DNA of 64,000 nucleotides from Chrysemys picta bellii (GCF_011386835.1 NC_088800.1:24666572-24730571), one strand, 5' to 3'. Numbered from the stretch's first letter, positions 24,606 to 37,530 are shown. A program made the numbers and translations. The notes: generated from the letters alone by a model not told the origin.

Positions 24606-25243
24606 CAGGGGTGGGCAAACTACGGCCCACCAGCCGTTTTAAGCCAGCCCTCGAGCTCCCGCTGGGGAGTGGGTGCTCCAGCTCTGGTGCTCCAGCCAGG
24701 TAGCAGGGTCGGGGGCTGCTCCACGTGGCTCCCAGAAGCCGCAGCATGGCCCCCCTCCGGCTCCCACGTGCTCCAATGGCCTCCTCCAGCACTCCAATGG
24801 GAGCTGCAGGGGCAGTGCCTGCAGCTGGGGCAGCGTACAGAGCCACCTGGCTGCGCCTTTGTGTAGGAGCCAGAGAAGGGACATACCACCGCTTCCGGGA
24901 GCTGCTTGAGGTAAATGCCACCCGGAACCTGCACCCCTGAGCCTCTTCCCACACCCCAAACCCCTGCCCCAGCCCTGATCCCCCTCCTGCCCTCCAAACC
25001 TCTCGATCCCAGCCTCGAGCACCCTCCTGCACCCTAAACCCCTCATCCCCAGCCCCATCCCGGAGCCCACACCCCCAGCCAGAGCCTGCACCCCTTCCCG
25101 CATCCCAACCCTCTGCCCTGATCCCCCTCCCAAACCCTGAACTCCTCATTTCCAGCCCCAGACCAGAGCCCATACCCCAACCCCAATTTTGTGAACATTC
25201 ATGGCCCACCGTACAATTTCTATTCCCAGATGTGGCCACCCTG
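24606..25243. mobile_element. hAT MITE, family 3, with G/C-rich internal tandem repeats
   Basis: The left end is CAGGGGTGGGCAAACTACGG, a typical hAT terminus, and the right end is GTGGCCACCCTG. The target duplication is GTCTAAGG (24598-24605) versus GTCTATGG (25244-25251), 7 of 8. From about 24930 to 25170 there are degenerate tandem units of the type CCCCAGCCC ... ACCCCAAACCCCT. The same minisatellite appears, on the other strand, inside the element at 51969-52712. Long open frames across the GC-rich part arise from composition and are not genes. Confidence 0.8.
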
Positions 25244-25251
25244 GTCTATGG

Positions 25252-26640
25252 CCCTTAAACAGTAGTCTGCCAAATGAGTAGTGAACCATAAAGATTGAGA
25301 GGCCATACTTGTACTAAGGAATGGGCTGATGTTTGCTTTCTCAACTAACTTTCCTCTGCATTCTGTCATATGCATAACCCAAGAACTGAAATAGTTTGGA
25401 CTTGTAAGTCTAGATTGACCCCAAATTCTACTCTTGGTTAGGCCAAAGTCAGAGAAACTCCATTGACCTGGAATTAGCTCTGGAGTGATTCTGATTCACA
25501 GTTGTATAACCAAATGTAGAATTTGGCCATTCCGGTGAATTCAGCAGAATGTAATACAAGGTGACTAGAGAGATCTGTATGGGTAGGAGCTGTAAACAGC
25601 TGCTGAATTGCATTTCCATTGTGGATTAAATGATTGCTATACATACACCGTGTAAAGTGCCTTGCAATGAAAGGTGTGCTTTCCACATATGAGATATATT
25701 ATAATTACTGAGACCTACAATGGGAAACAAAAGAAAGAGACACATGGACTTACACCCAGAGCACTGTTTATAAATATATGGAATGGTTATCTCCAACGCA
25801 GGTTTTTCTCCTTCTAATTAGCTCAACACATAAGAGTGTTCCGAGTCCCCACCATCTCCACATGGTTTTTTTAGTATGTTAAGTAGGACTGGTGCAATTT
25901 CTTTTTTTTTTCCTTGTAATTAAAAATCCTGTTTCAAAGCCTCAAAGGAGTCTTTTTGCAATTAAAATCATCAAGACCATCTCAATAACCCAAGCAAGCT
26001 TCTACTGAATGAACATTAAACTACCTCTGATAATGGCTAAGAATTTTTGTCAAAGCAAATAAATCCTTCATCTATGTTGTTGTTGGTTCTATTCAAAATG
26101 TATGGGTTTTGTAAGTCTGATATTAAAAAAAAAACTACTGATAAATGTGAGAAACCATTTAAGTTTAAAGCACAAAATTCTGGTACAAATACAATCTACA
26201 AGAATGGGGAAGCTTTTTGAGCAACATTTGGTATCATAGCTCTGGGTTTTCATAACAAAATCATCTATTTGCTGATACTAAAATACTGTGAGAACTTTCA
26301 CTGAAAAGTCTAATTGTTTCTCTCCCAGTAGAAAAACCAAGGTCACAGAACAAGGATAGCCCCACAAGGGAAGCTTTCCGCATTCCTTTCTAAAAGTATC
26401 ATTCTAAATGCCAGGGCACACAAAGATCAGGTTATCGAGTCATAACTATTACTGGTCCTTCCTTTGCTGTCCTCATTATTCAACTCCACAGAAAACCCCG
26501 AAGAGAGACACTAGTGGCTGTCAAGAGCAAACAGTGGAGGTAAGAGGAGCCAGATCAGCCAGGTTGCTTTGAGTGGGGCATCTTCCCCCTGGTACAAGTA
26601 TTTTTCCCCAGTTTTATATAGTTCCTCAGTCAGGACACTA
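25252..26640. other. Intergenic DNA without recognised genes
   Basis: AT-rich unique-looking sequence. I see no gene, RNA or clear element in it. Confidence 0.5.
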
Positions 26641-26642
26641 GA

Positions 26643-26716
26643 GGTGAAATCCTGACTCCATTTAAAATCAATGGTTAGACTCCCACTGACTTCACCAGGG
26701 CAAGGATTTCACCCTA
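26643..26716. repeat. Short palindromic interspersed repeat
   Basis: GGTGAAATCCTGACTCC is mirrored by CAAGGATTTCACCC, with CAATGG ... CCACTGAC between. Directly downstream, AAGGCCTGGTCTACACT (26724-26740) matches a Harbinger end, but no partner end was found. Confidence 0.5.
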
Positions 26717-26784
26717 AACCTCTAAGGCCTGGTCTACACTGTGGCTTAGGTTCAGCTTAACTACGTCATTCTCTCTTAGAGAGA

Positions 26785-27735
26785 GAAAACTTGGTGCCAC
26801 CCCAGAGGCCTGCCCCATCTCATTCAATGTCCCATCTCCAGGCTTGGCCACCCCTGGAACTTCAGAGGAAGGAGATTAAAAAAGCAGAATATATTGGAGA
26901 AAGGTGACAGGAGGGAAATCCCTTCCTGATCCTGCAATTGGTCAGGTGAAACCCTGAAGCATGAGCTTTTTGTAACATCGGACATAAACTGGAAGTGAGC
27001 CCCAGGGCTGCTGAGCCCTATGCCCACTACTATCATAAGAAACCCCATCATACAATCCCACTCATACATTTGTCCAGCTCTCTCTTAAAACTAAGTTTTT
27101 GGCCCCCACTGCTCCTACTGGGACGCTGTACCAGAACTTCCCCTTTCTGATGGTTAGAAGTTTTCTAATTTCCAACCTGATTTTCTTCATGGCCAGTTTT
27201 ATCCATTTGTTCTTGTGCCAACTTTGTCCTTTATCTTAAAAAGCTCTTCACCCTCGCTGGTACTTACTCCCTCCCAATGTAGTTACAGAAAACAATAATA
27301 TCCTTTCTCAACCTTCTTTTTGCTACACTAAACAAGCCAAGCTCTTCCAGTCTCCTCTCTTAAAATAGGCCCTTGCTCCCCTGATTACCCTAGTAGGTCT
27401 TCTTTGTATCTATTCCAGTTTGAATTCATCTTTCTTGAACATCAGTGACCCAAATTATCCACAGCATTCCAAATATGGGCTTATTAATGGTATTAATACG
27501 TCTCTTTCTCTACTGAAATGCCTCACTTGATACATCCTTGAATTGCATTTGCCTTTTTCACAGACACATCCCATTAGTGGCTCACAGTCATCCTGTGATT
27601 GACCCACAAGCTCTTCTCTGTCAATTCCAACGGATGAGCCCCCAGCATGAAGCAGATATTCTTATTCTTAGCCCTTAAGACCATGCACTTCATACTACTG
27701 GATTTTATCTATAGTCCTTAGCTTTCCCGTTCTTG
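26785..27735 (-). mobile_element. CR1-type LINE fragment, diverged subfamily
   Basis: Read on the - strand, this has the CR1 ORF2 end pattern, including complements of TCCAGCTCTCTCTTAAAAC (27076-27094) and of the 'LVKRRLRKDII'-like block near 27290-27360. It differs from the CR1 copies at 36.3 and 58.2 kb and is heavily mutated. Boundaries are approximate. Confidence 0.6.
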
Positions 27736-29433
27736 AAAAGCACCAATTACCATGGGTGGGTGTAATCAACTGTCAGCTTGATTGCTTGCTCCCCGCACAG
27801 TCCCACGTGGCCTGTTTCAGCCACATAAGTGTGTACAAGTTAAATAGACCTAAACCCATCTGACATTGTAGATTTAATCCAGGTGACACGTGATGTACTC
27901 GTGACTAGACTCCGGGACCTACTGGCTACAATAATGTTGAGAGATTTCCTTCACACCTACCTTTGCAAAAGGATTTAACATACAGTGTGTGCTCTTAGGG
28001 AATATTCAGTCCCACTCATACCACTGTGTCACCTGGATAATGGGGCTGCTTCTCTAGATAGCAGTGAGCTCAATCTCCCCAAGGTGCATCATCTAGGCAG
28101 CCGGTGACCCCTGCAGCTGGCGACAACACTGTGGAGAAGTTGGACCCAAGAGGCCGCTTATAAACCTTTTTATTAACGTATCATGCTGGTGCTCATGATC
28201 ACATTAGCTTGCTCTGCTACACCTAACTACATTACATTACATAACCTGAACTGACTTGAGATCACCATTTCAATGAACATTATTACATCGTGGGCTTAGT
28301 TCTGCATGAAGTACATATGTGCGTGGCCACTACCGGCCCACATGCACTGCTCCCAAACACTAGAAACAGACCACAGCCGGCACCTCTTTAGGAATATTTT
28401 CTTTTCCTCATGTCATTCTCATTAAAACAAAATGAACAAAAAATAAAGACAGACATAATACCTGTTTCAATTACATTTAAGGCAATAGCACTTCACTTGA
28501 AAATCCCCTGGTACTTCCAGCAGTGAGACTGTCCTAAATTGTGATCTGAAAGGTTTGTTGTGCAGATGAGCACCAAAAAACAGGAAGCAGCCTTTTCTCA
28601 GCCTAACTAATGAACAGCCAAAAACAGATTTCTAGCACAGCATGTAACGTATCTATTTATACAAATTAATGCCTTCAAATACTCATTTGCCATTTATTTT
28701 AATAGGAAGTCATTTCATTTACTCATACATAGGATCAAAAATGTATCCAAACATCTCTGCTCTGTAATAACATGTGTTACCAGTATCCATATTCCCCATA
28801 TACATATTTAAGTGCATTCATAATTTTTGTTTTCCCTTGAACAGTCTGTTCTCTGATTTTCATTTAAAGAGAGCATCAGTTACACAGCTCTACCCAATGC
28901 CTGTATTCTACACTTTTAATTTAAAGTAATTTAAAGGAACTTTTAAAAACTATAGTGATTTGTTCCCCCAACAATCAATAAACAGGAGATTTACATGGCT
29001 AATTTTCATTAGTGTTAATGGGAACTGATTGGCACCATAAATCCTCTGTATATTAAAGGGGGAAATTGACTTCTTCATCTTAGTATCCATTACTATTTCC
29101 CTTAATTGGACCTACCTCAACGCATGAGTCAATTCTCACTAAACTAAATGGAGTTCTGGCCTAAGACTATAGCATGGCCCAAGCATGGTGTCACTGTTAC
29201 AGAGTGAGCTATCACACTTGAGAGAGACTGAAAGGGGTCTAAATGACAGCTCGCCCTATAACCATGACATATGGCAAATTGGTTCATATAGCGGTTTCCT
29301 TCCAGATCTCTGGCTACCTTTAAGTGGAGCTGATTCTTTCACAAAGTTAGCATTGCCTTTTAATTGACGTAATTTCAGAATCCTTAAGAGGTTTGTGTTA
29401 AAAGATCTTCCTTTATTAATACAAAATGTAATA
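27736..29433. other. Intergenic DNA, possible LTR remnant at about 27770-28400
   Basis: On the - strand, AATAAA near 28170 is followed by a GC-richer stretch that resembles the R-U5 part of a retroviral-type LTR, but I could not fix TG ... CA ends or a target duplication. The rest (28400-29433) is AT-rich and holds nothing I recognise. Confidence 0.3.
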
Positions 29434-29441
29434 AACTAGAA

Positions 29442-29774
29442 CAGTGTTTCCCAAACTTGGGACGCCGCTTGTGTAGAGAAAGCCCCTGGCGGGCCGGGCC
29501 GGTTTGTTTACCTGCCGCGTCCGCAGGTCCGGCCGATCGCGGCTCCCACTGGCCATGATTCGCTGCTCCAGGCCAATGGGAGCTGCTGGAAGCAGCGGTC
29601 AGCACGTCCCTCGGCCTTTGCTGCTTCCAGCAGCTCCCATTGGCCTGGAGCAGTGAATCGTGGCCAGTGGGAGCCGCGATCAGCCGGACCTGCGGACGCG
29701 GCAGGTAAACGAACCGGCCCGGCCCGCCAGGGGCTTTCTCTACACAAGCGGCATCCCAAGTTTGGGAAACACTG
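29442..29774. mobile_element. hAT foldback MITE, family 1, copy 2 (full length)
   Basis: Begins CAGTGTTTCCCAAACTTGGG and ends CCCAAGTTTGGGAAACACTG. The 8-bp target duplication AACTAGAA is perfect (29434-29441 and 29775-29782). The 333-bp element is an almost complete palindrome: two arms of about 155 bp around a short unpaired centre near 29600-29620. GC-rich and non-coding. Confidence 0.93.
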
Positions 29775-29782
29775 AACTAGAA

Positions 29783-31020
29783 CATGACTGAGTTTTGATG
29801 TAATGGTTATGACTAATGCTAATCAAAGATATAATAATTATTTTGGTCTTAAGCTCTACACTAATATCACAGCTGGCCGCAGACAGCTCTAACCCATGTA
29901 TCTGAATTTTTAACATTGACTCTTTTATAGTAAGAAGAAACTGTAAAATTTGCTTGCTCCCTGCTCAGATGTCCATCCTGCCCCCCCAAGAGTAAATGAG
30001 GCTGATTTGCATGTTATAATCCTGATGCATTTGTATGTTTGAAAGGAAACAGCTTCAGTCTGTATACGTTTCTCTCATTTAAATTGGAAAACATTATAGT
30101 TACATGTCACATGTGCATGACAGCAGAGCAGGGCCTAAGTTGGAAACTTGTTACTATACTGATTTTAGTAGGGAACTGTCAAGCATAAATAGATGAGGGG
30201 AAAGAGGGTTCGCGCCCCCCCCCCCCCCGATAAGAAGGGGACCTAATCCAAACTCCACTCAAGTCAATGAAAAGGCTCCCACAGGCTTTGGATCAGGTCC
30301 AGATACTGTGCTATTTAGAGTGTGCATACTGGACAAATCTACATGGAAAAGTATATAGTCAACCAGTGAAAAAGTACTCAGACGGCTGTCAATTGTTTTG
30401 CTTAATTAAGAGCAAAGTCAAGGAAGAAAGAAGATATTTATTAAAAAATCATAAATAAAAGGTTATTGGAGGGACTCTGCCTTTAACTCCATTAGATTAA
30501 CAAAATTACATCAGGAGTTCACAGAAAAGAATAATGAACTATTGATTTTTTTTGGTTTCTCTCCAGACTATTACCAGATTCTCATACTAGCAGTGCATGC
30601 TAGTTGCTATGGAAACAAAATTTGCAGACAGACACTAAAAACACAACAATAATTTACCACAAGCCACACCGTCCTGCGCTGAATACCCACTTCTTATAAA
30701 CTGCTTGAGACCTAAGGGGTGGACAGACATGGAAAACATGGCATTATCATATATATAGTGCTCAACTAAAGTGCATATGAGTAGATTCAGCTTCAGTCAT
30801 ACAATGTAGCTGGGTAAATAATGCAAAAAATGTGAATATATGTTCAGATTCCATGTGCATTTTAGCAAATGAGTTTACTGGCAGGAATGTGTGTGCAAAC
30901 AGCACGTTTTAAAGAACAGTCATGGAAAGTGACTGAAATGATAAGTGCTCATATTCATGCTGGAAACCTGATTCAAAAAGATATACTTACCCACTCAGAG
31001 TAGAAACAATACCATGTGAC
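29783..31020. other. Intergenic DNA
   Basis: Contains a 14-base C run (30215-30228) and a short palindromic repeat (30240-30300, TTTGGATCAGGTCC). No gene recognised. Confidence 0.5.
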
Positions 31021-31023
31021 CTA

Positions 31024-31737
31024 GGGCTTGTCTACACTACCACTTAAGTCGATGTAAGTTACGTCACTCAGGGGTGTGAAAAAGCCACCCCTCTGAGCGA
31101 GGTAAGTTACATCGACTTAAAGCAGTGTCCCCATTGCACTATGTTGGCAGGAGACACTCGCCCACAGACATAGCTTCTGCCTCTCGTTGAGGTGGAGTAA
31201 TTATGTCAACGGGAGAGTGCTCCCCTGTCAGTGTCATGTATCTTCACCAGACACACTACAGCAGCGCATCTGCATTGGGGCAGCTGTGTCGATGTAGTGC
31301 AGTACTGTAGACAGGGCTGGCTCCAGGCACCAGCCGACCAAGCACGTGCTTGGGGCGGCCAATGTTGGGGTGGCGGGGGGCGCTCACGGTGTTTTTGTTT
31401 TTTTGTTCGGCGGGGCGGCGCTCAAGGGGGTTTTTTTGTTTGTTTCGGCTGGGCAGCGTGGGGGGTGTTTTTGCGGCACGGCACTGGGGAGGGTGCGGGG
31501 GGCTTCGGCGGCGCGGTGCACCAGGGGTTTGGGCGGCCCAGCCTGGCACTGGGGGGGGGTGGAGTTCGGATGGCCTAGCCCGACATTCCGGGGGGGGGGA
31601 GTTTAGGCGGCCCAGCGCAGCGCTCGGCGCGGCACTCGGGGGGGGGGGGGGGGGGCGGGAGTTTGGGCGGGGCGGCGCTCTTCTTTTTTGCCTGGGCAGC
31701 AAAAAAGTTAGAGCCAACCCTGACTGTAGACTAGCCC
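31024..31737. mobile_element. Harbinger-type MITE, interrupted by a hAT insertion
   Basis: The left end GGGCTTGTCTACACTACC and the right end ... TACTGTAGACTAGCCC are imperfect complements, and CTA flanks both sides (31021-31023 and 31738-31740), fitting the 3-bp TNA target of Harbinger. A hAT MITE with its own duplication occupies 31312-31722; removing it leaves about 295 bp. The ends match those of the autonomous element at 43791 (GGCCTGGTCTACACTA), which may have mobilised it. Confidence 0.8.
31312..31722. mobile_element. hAT MITE, family 2, copy 2, nested in a Harbinger MITE
   Basis: Starts CAGGGCTGGCTCCAGGCACC and ends TTAGAGCCAACCCTG, with a perfect 8-bp duplication ACTGTAGA (31304-31311 and 31723-31730). 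It is 411 bp, against 221 bp for the copy at 11765. The extra length is extremely G-rich on the + strand and includes an 18-base G run (31638-31655). The long open frames here reflect composition only. Confidence 0.9.
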
Positions 31738-32129
31738 CTACATGGGCTACATGTCCAATCAAAACACAGCTCACATTTCAAGCTATCAAATACTCAAAAC
31801 AAACTCCTTCCGAATGACCTGAAGCCTAACAATCTTTTCAGAAAGAGAACTGAGTAAATAATTTCAAATACAAGTAAATATGAGAAAATATTAAACCAAT
31901 TTAATTGAATAAATTAAGGTCCACACATATTTTACTTAAATTGTACTTATGACGTCAATCACAAATAATCAGCATAGCTCAAAGGTTGAGCAACAAGCCA
32001 TAGACTAAACAAAGTCACAGAATAATTTTGGACAATCATTTTGGTTTTAATTTTTTTTTAATTGGAAAATTCCGGCAAAAGAAAAGTCAGAAAATTGGTC
32101 AAATCAAGTAAAATGTTTGGTCTCTTATT

Positions 32130-32255
32130 ATTTTTATCATTTAATTTATTTGTATTGTGGGAAAGCACCTAGAGGCCCTAGCCATACTTTGCTAGGCACA
32201 GTATAAACACAAACTAAACATACAGTCCCTGTCCCGAAGTGTTTACAATCTGAGT
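32130..32255. repeat. Ancient interspersed repeat (CACCTAGAGGCCC family)
   Basis: GCACCTAGAGGCCCTAGCC ... GCTAGGCACAGTATAAACAC ... CAGTCCCTGTCCCGAAG ... TTACAATCTGAG is an old amniote repeat that often sits beside MIR-type SINEs. A second copy is at 43200-43310. Confidence 0.5.
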
Positions 32256-33200
32256 GCTATACTTTCTGTATTCAGGTTCGCTATGTTTACTAACATCTGA
32301 CAAGGCACTCCAAGTTCCTCCTAGTAATCAAAACACTTTTACAGACTATTTCATTCACATTATTTTTTGCATTATATCATGCCTCATAAAAGGCAGTTTA
32401 GAAAAATCACCACCACCTCACAATCCCCACAGCATTAAAGCACAGAGCACAACAACTTAATTTTATAGCAAAATGAAAGTATCATACACTACCACTTAAA
32501 CTTAGGACCACAAGTATTGTTGGATAACTGGACAGATTAATGTCTCATGAGGACACTTCCATAATATGGAAATAAAGGGAGACATTACCTTTGCCAAGGA
32601 TCCCAGTCTAGCTACGTAGACAGGTTCTAGAAAGCTCCTCATTTATAATCGGGGGAGCATACTCCTCCCTACCTTTACACCCTGGTGAATATTTCAGCAT
32701 TTACTCATTTATTCTGCTGCGTATATTTGATTGAATAGCTCCAAAACTATCAGTAAAGAGATCTCTGGATAGAAAATAAAAGGAGGAGCATGCTTTGCGC
32801 TGATGGTAATAAGGTGTAGACTCTGACCATCAAAGCATCTTATTAACCTGTTTTTGTGACATACACTTACAGCTAACTGGAATGATTTTTAGTTGGTACA
32901 GTGTAACCCAGATCATCCAGCCTTTCATTAAATGAAATCCCTGGTTGCATTGAAGGCCAGTCTCCTGTTGCAATGCAAACCACTTAGTGCAGCCATACTG
33001 GGCCAAGTAACCCCTTTTTCTTACAGTTTTGGATGGCTCTGAAAATATTCAGAAATTTGGGCTTGTAAGGTACAATTAATATATAGGCTGGATCCTGCAA
33101 ATCTGCCTGCAAAATCAGAAGAACTTCAGAAAATGATGCATGTGTGAAATTGGGTCCTATATTTAGGTTGGCTTATTTAAGGTCCCCAAAACTCTCTAAA
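32256..33200. other. Intergenic DNA without recognised genes
   Basis: Nothing recognisable beyond scattered AT-rich sequence. Confidence 0.5.
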
Positions 33201-33206
33201 TATACT

Positions 33207-33370
33207 GGGCCTGATTCTCATTTGTATTTAGGCCAATTTACACCACTCTAGTGTTGTACAGTTAAAGCTGAGCGCCATAAAATGGGAGCACATTACTTTT
33301 ACAAACACTTTAAGACCATTTATACTGCTAGAGCTGTGTAAAGTAGCCTAGTGCAGTGAGAATCAAGCCC
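33207..33370. mobile_element. Palindromic MITE (GGGCCTGATTCTC ends)
   Basis: GGGCCTGATTCTCA at the left is mirrored by TGAGAATCAAGCCC at the right, with TTTACACCACTCTAG inside. This belongs to a widespread amniote palindromic repeat family. It is non-coding. Confidence 0.65.
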
Positions 33371-34914
33371 ACAATTTATGACTGTTTTCCAGTTTGTCAT
33401 CAAGTAATCAGTGGAAGTGAATGTACAGTGGGTGCCATAACAAAATTTAAATTAACTATCGCAGTATTTCCCTGTACAATGGTGTTTGCAGTATTCCCTA
33501 TACTTGCAGTGGAAAACATTAATACTATAATAAATTTGACATGCATAGCCTGTTTTTATAGCACCATTCCCAATCCTGCTCCCATTGAATCAATAAAAAT
33601 AAAATCAGACCCTCTGAATACACATTATCAACCTGATCCTACAATTGGATTCAAGTGGGCAGACATTGGCACTTGCATGGAATACTGTTGACCATTCACT
33701 AAATGCTGCTGCTGGACGGAGAATACTTGAAGTAGAGAACATCAGTTATTTCCAGGCCAGCTTCCCAAGCCATGAAAGGGTGTTTCTTGACAGCAACAGT
33801 ATGGACGATTCATCCTAGAGAAGATATACTTACACTAATAAAGAAACAAATTGAATCTACCTGAACAGTAATGCATCACTCACAGCTAATGGTTAAAGAC
33901 TAATGGTAAATGAGCATATGAATATGAATATATGCTCACTTATCGTTATAAGTAGTATGCTAACACAGCTACTCTGATACTTGCAGATGCTGCTCCAACT
34001 TTTGTCCCTTTGCACTCTGTAATGTTCCAGGAAGTCTGTTAAATGATATTTTCCCACTTACACAAGAAGCGTTCTGCTGCAAAAAGCCACTGTCTGATAG
34101 CTGATATTTAAGCCTCCAAGCCTAAGGTAGTGACATTAGGTAATCAAATGTCAGTTACTGGATAGTTGCATCAAAAATGAGAGGGGCTTGCTAAAGTATC
34201 CACCAAACAAAAAACTACTAATGAAAAACCAGTGTGTCTTGAGCATCCATTACATGCCTGGAGAAAAATGTATTTCTGCATTTGGTCTGTGAGTAAAGCT
34301 ATAGCAGGGGAAAGGGGATATTTGTCCAGAAGGGGGAGAGTGGTGTACACACGAGGCTTCTTAAAGGGATCGTTGTTGATAATTTCTAAATGGCAGAGTT
34401 TGGTCAATAAAACACCAAAATATATACATATCTGTGTGTTTTGCTGTATTTGCTCCAATGATATGCTTTTAAACATTTACTGATATTTCACACTTGTTCA
34501 GTTGAAAATGAATTTGATTGAAATATTGTGTGCTATGACTTTCCTTTGCTTTTACAATTATAACTTTTGCCTTTTCTTTTTTTTTTCCTCTCTTTTTTTT
34601 TTGGGGGGGGGGGGTATGAAAAAGCCATGATTTCTTCCACTTCTTGGGGTTGAGGAAAGGACAACTGAGGACAGCATTTGCCAGACTCATTATAACAATG
34701 GCATGAAAAGAATGACTGGATAGGGTCCATCAGAATAGAGGATTATATGGTGGCATCTGGTAGCTAACAAGACTTCCAACACAAGTCACTAGGCTTCTGT
34801 ATCCTGGAGGACAAAAGTGACTCCCTGGGGAGAAGCCTGAATCTTACTGGGGGAGGCAGACGAGAGGCAGCCATGTGGCTGAATAGATAAAAAGGTATTG
34901 CAATAAAGTATGTG
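33371..34914. other. Intergenic DNA without recognised genes
   Basis: The 111-codon open frame at 33356-33691 has no family resemblance and unremarkable composition, so it is not called. A T-run/G-run junction lies at 34578-34614. Confidence 0.5.
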
Positions 34915-34922
34915 TGGTAGGT

Positions 34923-35302
34923 CAGTGATTCTCAACCAGAGATACGCGTATCTCCAGGGGGTACATCAACTCATCTAGATATTTGCTTGGTTTTACATCA
35001 GACTACATAAAAAGCACTAGCAAAGTCAAGACAAACTAAAATTTCATACAGACGATGACTTGTTTATAGGGCTCTATATACGTTATACTGAAATATAAGT
35101 CCAATATTTATATTCCAATTGATTTATTTTATAATTACATGGTAAAAATAAGAAAGTAAGCACTTTAGTAATAATGTGCTGTGACACTTCTGTATTTTTG
35201 TCTGATTTTGTACAAGTAGATTTTAAGTGAGGTGAAACTTGGGCGTATGCAAGACAAATCAGACTCCCAAAAGATGTATTCTGGAAAGGTTGAGAGCCAC
35301 TG
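34923..35302. mobile_element. hAT MITE, family 4
   Basis: Begins CAGTGATTCTCAACCAGAG and ends GAAAGGTTGAGAGCCACTG. The target duplication is TGGTAGGT (34915-34922) versus TGTTAGGT (35303-35310). It is 380 bp with an AT-rich centre and a GTACATCAACTCATCTAG block near the left end. Non-coding. Confidence 0.9.
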
Positions 35303-35310
35303 TGTTAGGT

Positions 35311-36318
35311 GGTCCTATGAACCTAGAGAGAAAACAGGATGGAAACCAGTTGACGCTGTCCTATATGGCTGGGATGACAGATTGAAACCACACGGGGAGG
35401 GGGGGCAGTCTGGCTGGGGAGGAAAAGTGGGATTGCAAGCCAGGCACATAACTCCATCCAGCTATGGTAGAGGTGGGATGGGAGCCAAGCGAGCAAACTA
35501 GAGAGAGCTAAAAGGTTTAAAATTAACTTTAAAACTTCCCTGTTCTCTACCCCTTCTCCCAAATTATGTAGCCAGCTGTGCCCTTCGAAGGCAGAAGAAT
35601 CTCCAATATATTTTTTGTGATACTGTACAAAAATATTACATATCAAGTCATTCACCTGTTGGTACAAGTCAGTGTTATTCACACAGGTGCTAATTACTGT
35701 GTTTAGTATATGATTAACCCTTTCAGTCTTTGATCATTCCATATTATTAATAAGCTACTGCATGAATAAAGGAGTGCATCCACCCTTAATATCATCCTGT
35801 ACTAAGGTAAATGTTTTCTGGGACATTTCATTTTCAGGCTTGTCTGCAGCAATTTCTGGCCTTGCTCATCTCCCAACAAATATTTGTACCTACTTGCTGG
35901 GAGAAAGAAATCAATAAAAACTAATAAACATTGCTAACTTTTTTAAGTTTGGAGATGGAGCTACAAGCAACTCCTGCAAACTTTTCTGGATACTCACTCT
36001 AGCTTCACTTGGCACCATTTAACATCCTGGTTTCTGTTGTGATGGGTGAACCATGATAATTACATGGTTCCAGTAGGCACGTCTAACTGAATTACAGATG
36101 CCTCGTGAGCATTCTCCTGGCCAAACAGGGAAAGCTGTGATTCACAGGGACCATATAATTATGCCCTAAACCCAGCCTTTTAAACCACAATTTGTAGACT
36201 TCCCAAAGTGAAAGTAGTGGATAGTATTGATACTGGGCTGGTTAAATCTTAAGGTTTTCAAGGGATTCTTGGCCAGATTCTCAGTTGCTGTAAGTCTGCA
36301 TAGCTCCACTGAGTTAAC
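35311..36318. other. Intergenic DNA without recognised genes
   Basis: No gene or clear element recognised. Confidence 0.5.
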
Positions 36319-37335
36319 AGATTCATGGATACCAAGGCCAGAAGGCACCACCTAGTCTAACCTCTTATATAACACAGGTCATAGATCTTCCCAAAATAAC
36401 TCCTAGAGCAGATCTTTTAGAAAAACATCCAATCTAGATGTTAAAATTGTCAGTGATAGAGAATCAACCACAACCCTTGGTAATTTGTTACAATGATTAA
36501 TTGCCCTCACTGTTAAAAAATTACACTTTATTTCCTCTCTGAATTTGTCTAGCTTCAACTTCCACCCACTGGATTGTGTTATACTTTTTTCTGATAGACT
36601 GAAGAGCCCATTGTTAAATATTTGTTCCCCATATAGACTGTAATTAAGTCATCCCTTAAACTTCTCTTTATCTTAACAAATAGATTGAACTCTTTGCGTC
36701 TATCACTATGAGACATATTTTCTAATCCTTTAATCATTTTCATGGCTCTTCTCTGAACCCTCTCCAATTTATCAACAGTCTTCTTGAATTGTGAACACCA
36801 GAACTGGAAACATACCATATTACAACAGCAGTGCCCCAGTGGCATATACAAAGGTAAAATAACTTCTTCTTCTCTTACTCAAGATTCCCCTGTATTTGCA
36901 TCCCAGGATCACATTAGCTCCTGTGGCCACAGCATCACATTAGGAGCTCATGTTCAGCTGATTATCCACCATGATTCCCCAAATCTTTTTCAGAGTCCCC
37001 CATCCCGTAAGTATAACCTACTTCCTTTCTCTTTACATTTAACCATATTAAAATATGTAATGTTTGCTTGTGCTCATTTTACCAATTGATCCGGATCACT
37101 CAACATCAGGGACATATCCTCTTCATTATTTACTACTCCCACAATTTGTGTCATCTGCCAATTTTATCAGTGATGATTTTATGTTTTCTTCCAAGTCATT
37201 GATAAAAATGTTAAATAATAAGGCCAACAATCTATCCCTACAGGACACATCTGCTCAAAGACAACTCCCCATTTACAATTACGTTTTGAGACCTACCAAT
37301 TAGCCTGTTTTTAATCCATTTAATATATACTTTCA
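36319..37335 (-). mobile_element. CR1 LINE fragment, 3' half
   Basis: The - strand reads through the CR1 3' tail (36319-36370), then the complement of the coding end with [19 protein letters not shown] near 36720-36790, a hallmark of CR1 ORF2. The 5' side fades near 37335. Frameshifts are present. Confidence 0.85.
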
Positions 37336-37530
37336 GTAGTAGCATGCTAATTTACAGCAGGGAGAATCTGACCCTATATCTTGGTCATGAGATCAGATCA
37401 GTGCATGCAGATCCTCAGCCAATAACACATTCTGATGGCTTAAAAAAATTAAGTGTTTTAAAGTTTCATGTAGAAAATAATCTATTACAAGCTGCTGTTT
37501 TACACAGCTTAAAGAAACCTTGATCATATT

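Noticed and set aside
24556..25239. A 227-codon - strand frame and several overlapping frames on both strands
   Set aside because: They lie in the GC-rich interior of a hAT MITE, have glycine- and tryptophan-rich low-complexity translations, and are open in several frames at once, which points to composition rather than coding.
31231..31817. Several frames of 86-172 codons
   Set aside because: They are products of the poly(G)-rich expansion in a nested hAT MITE.
33356..33691. A 111-codon + strand frame
   Set aside because: It starts at the edge of a palindromic MITE, lacks splice or poly(A) context and resembles no family.
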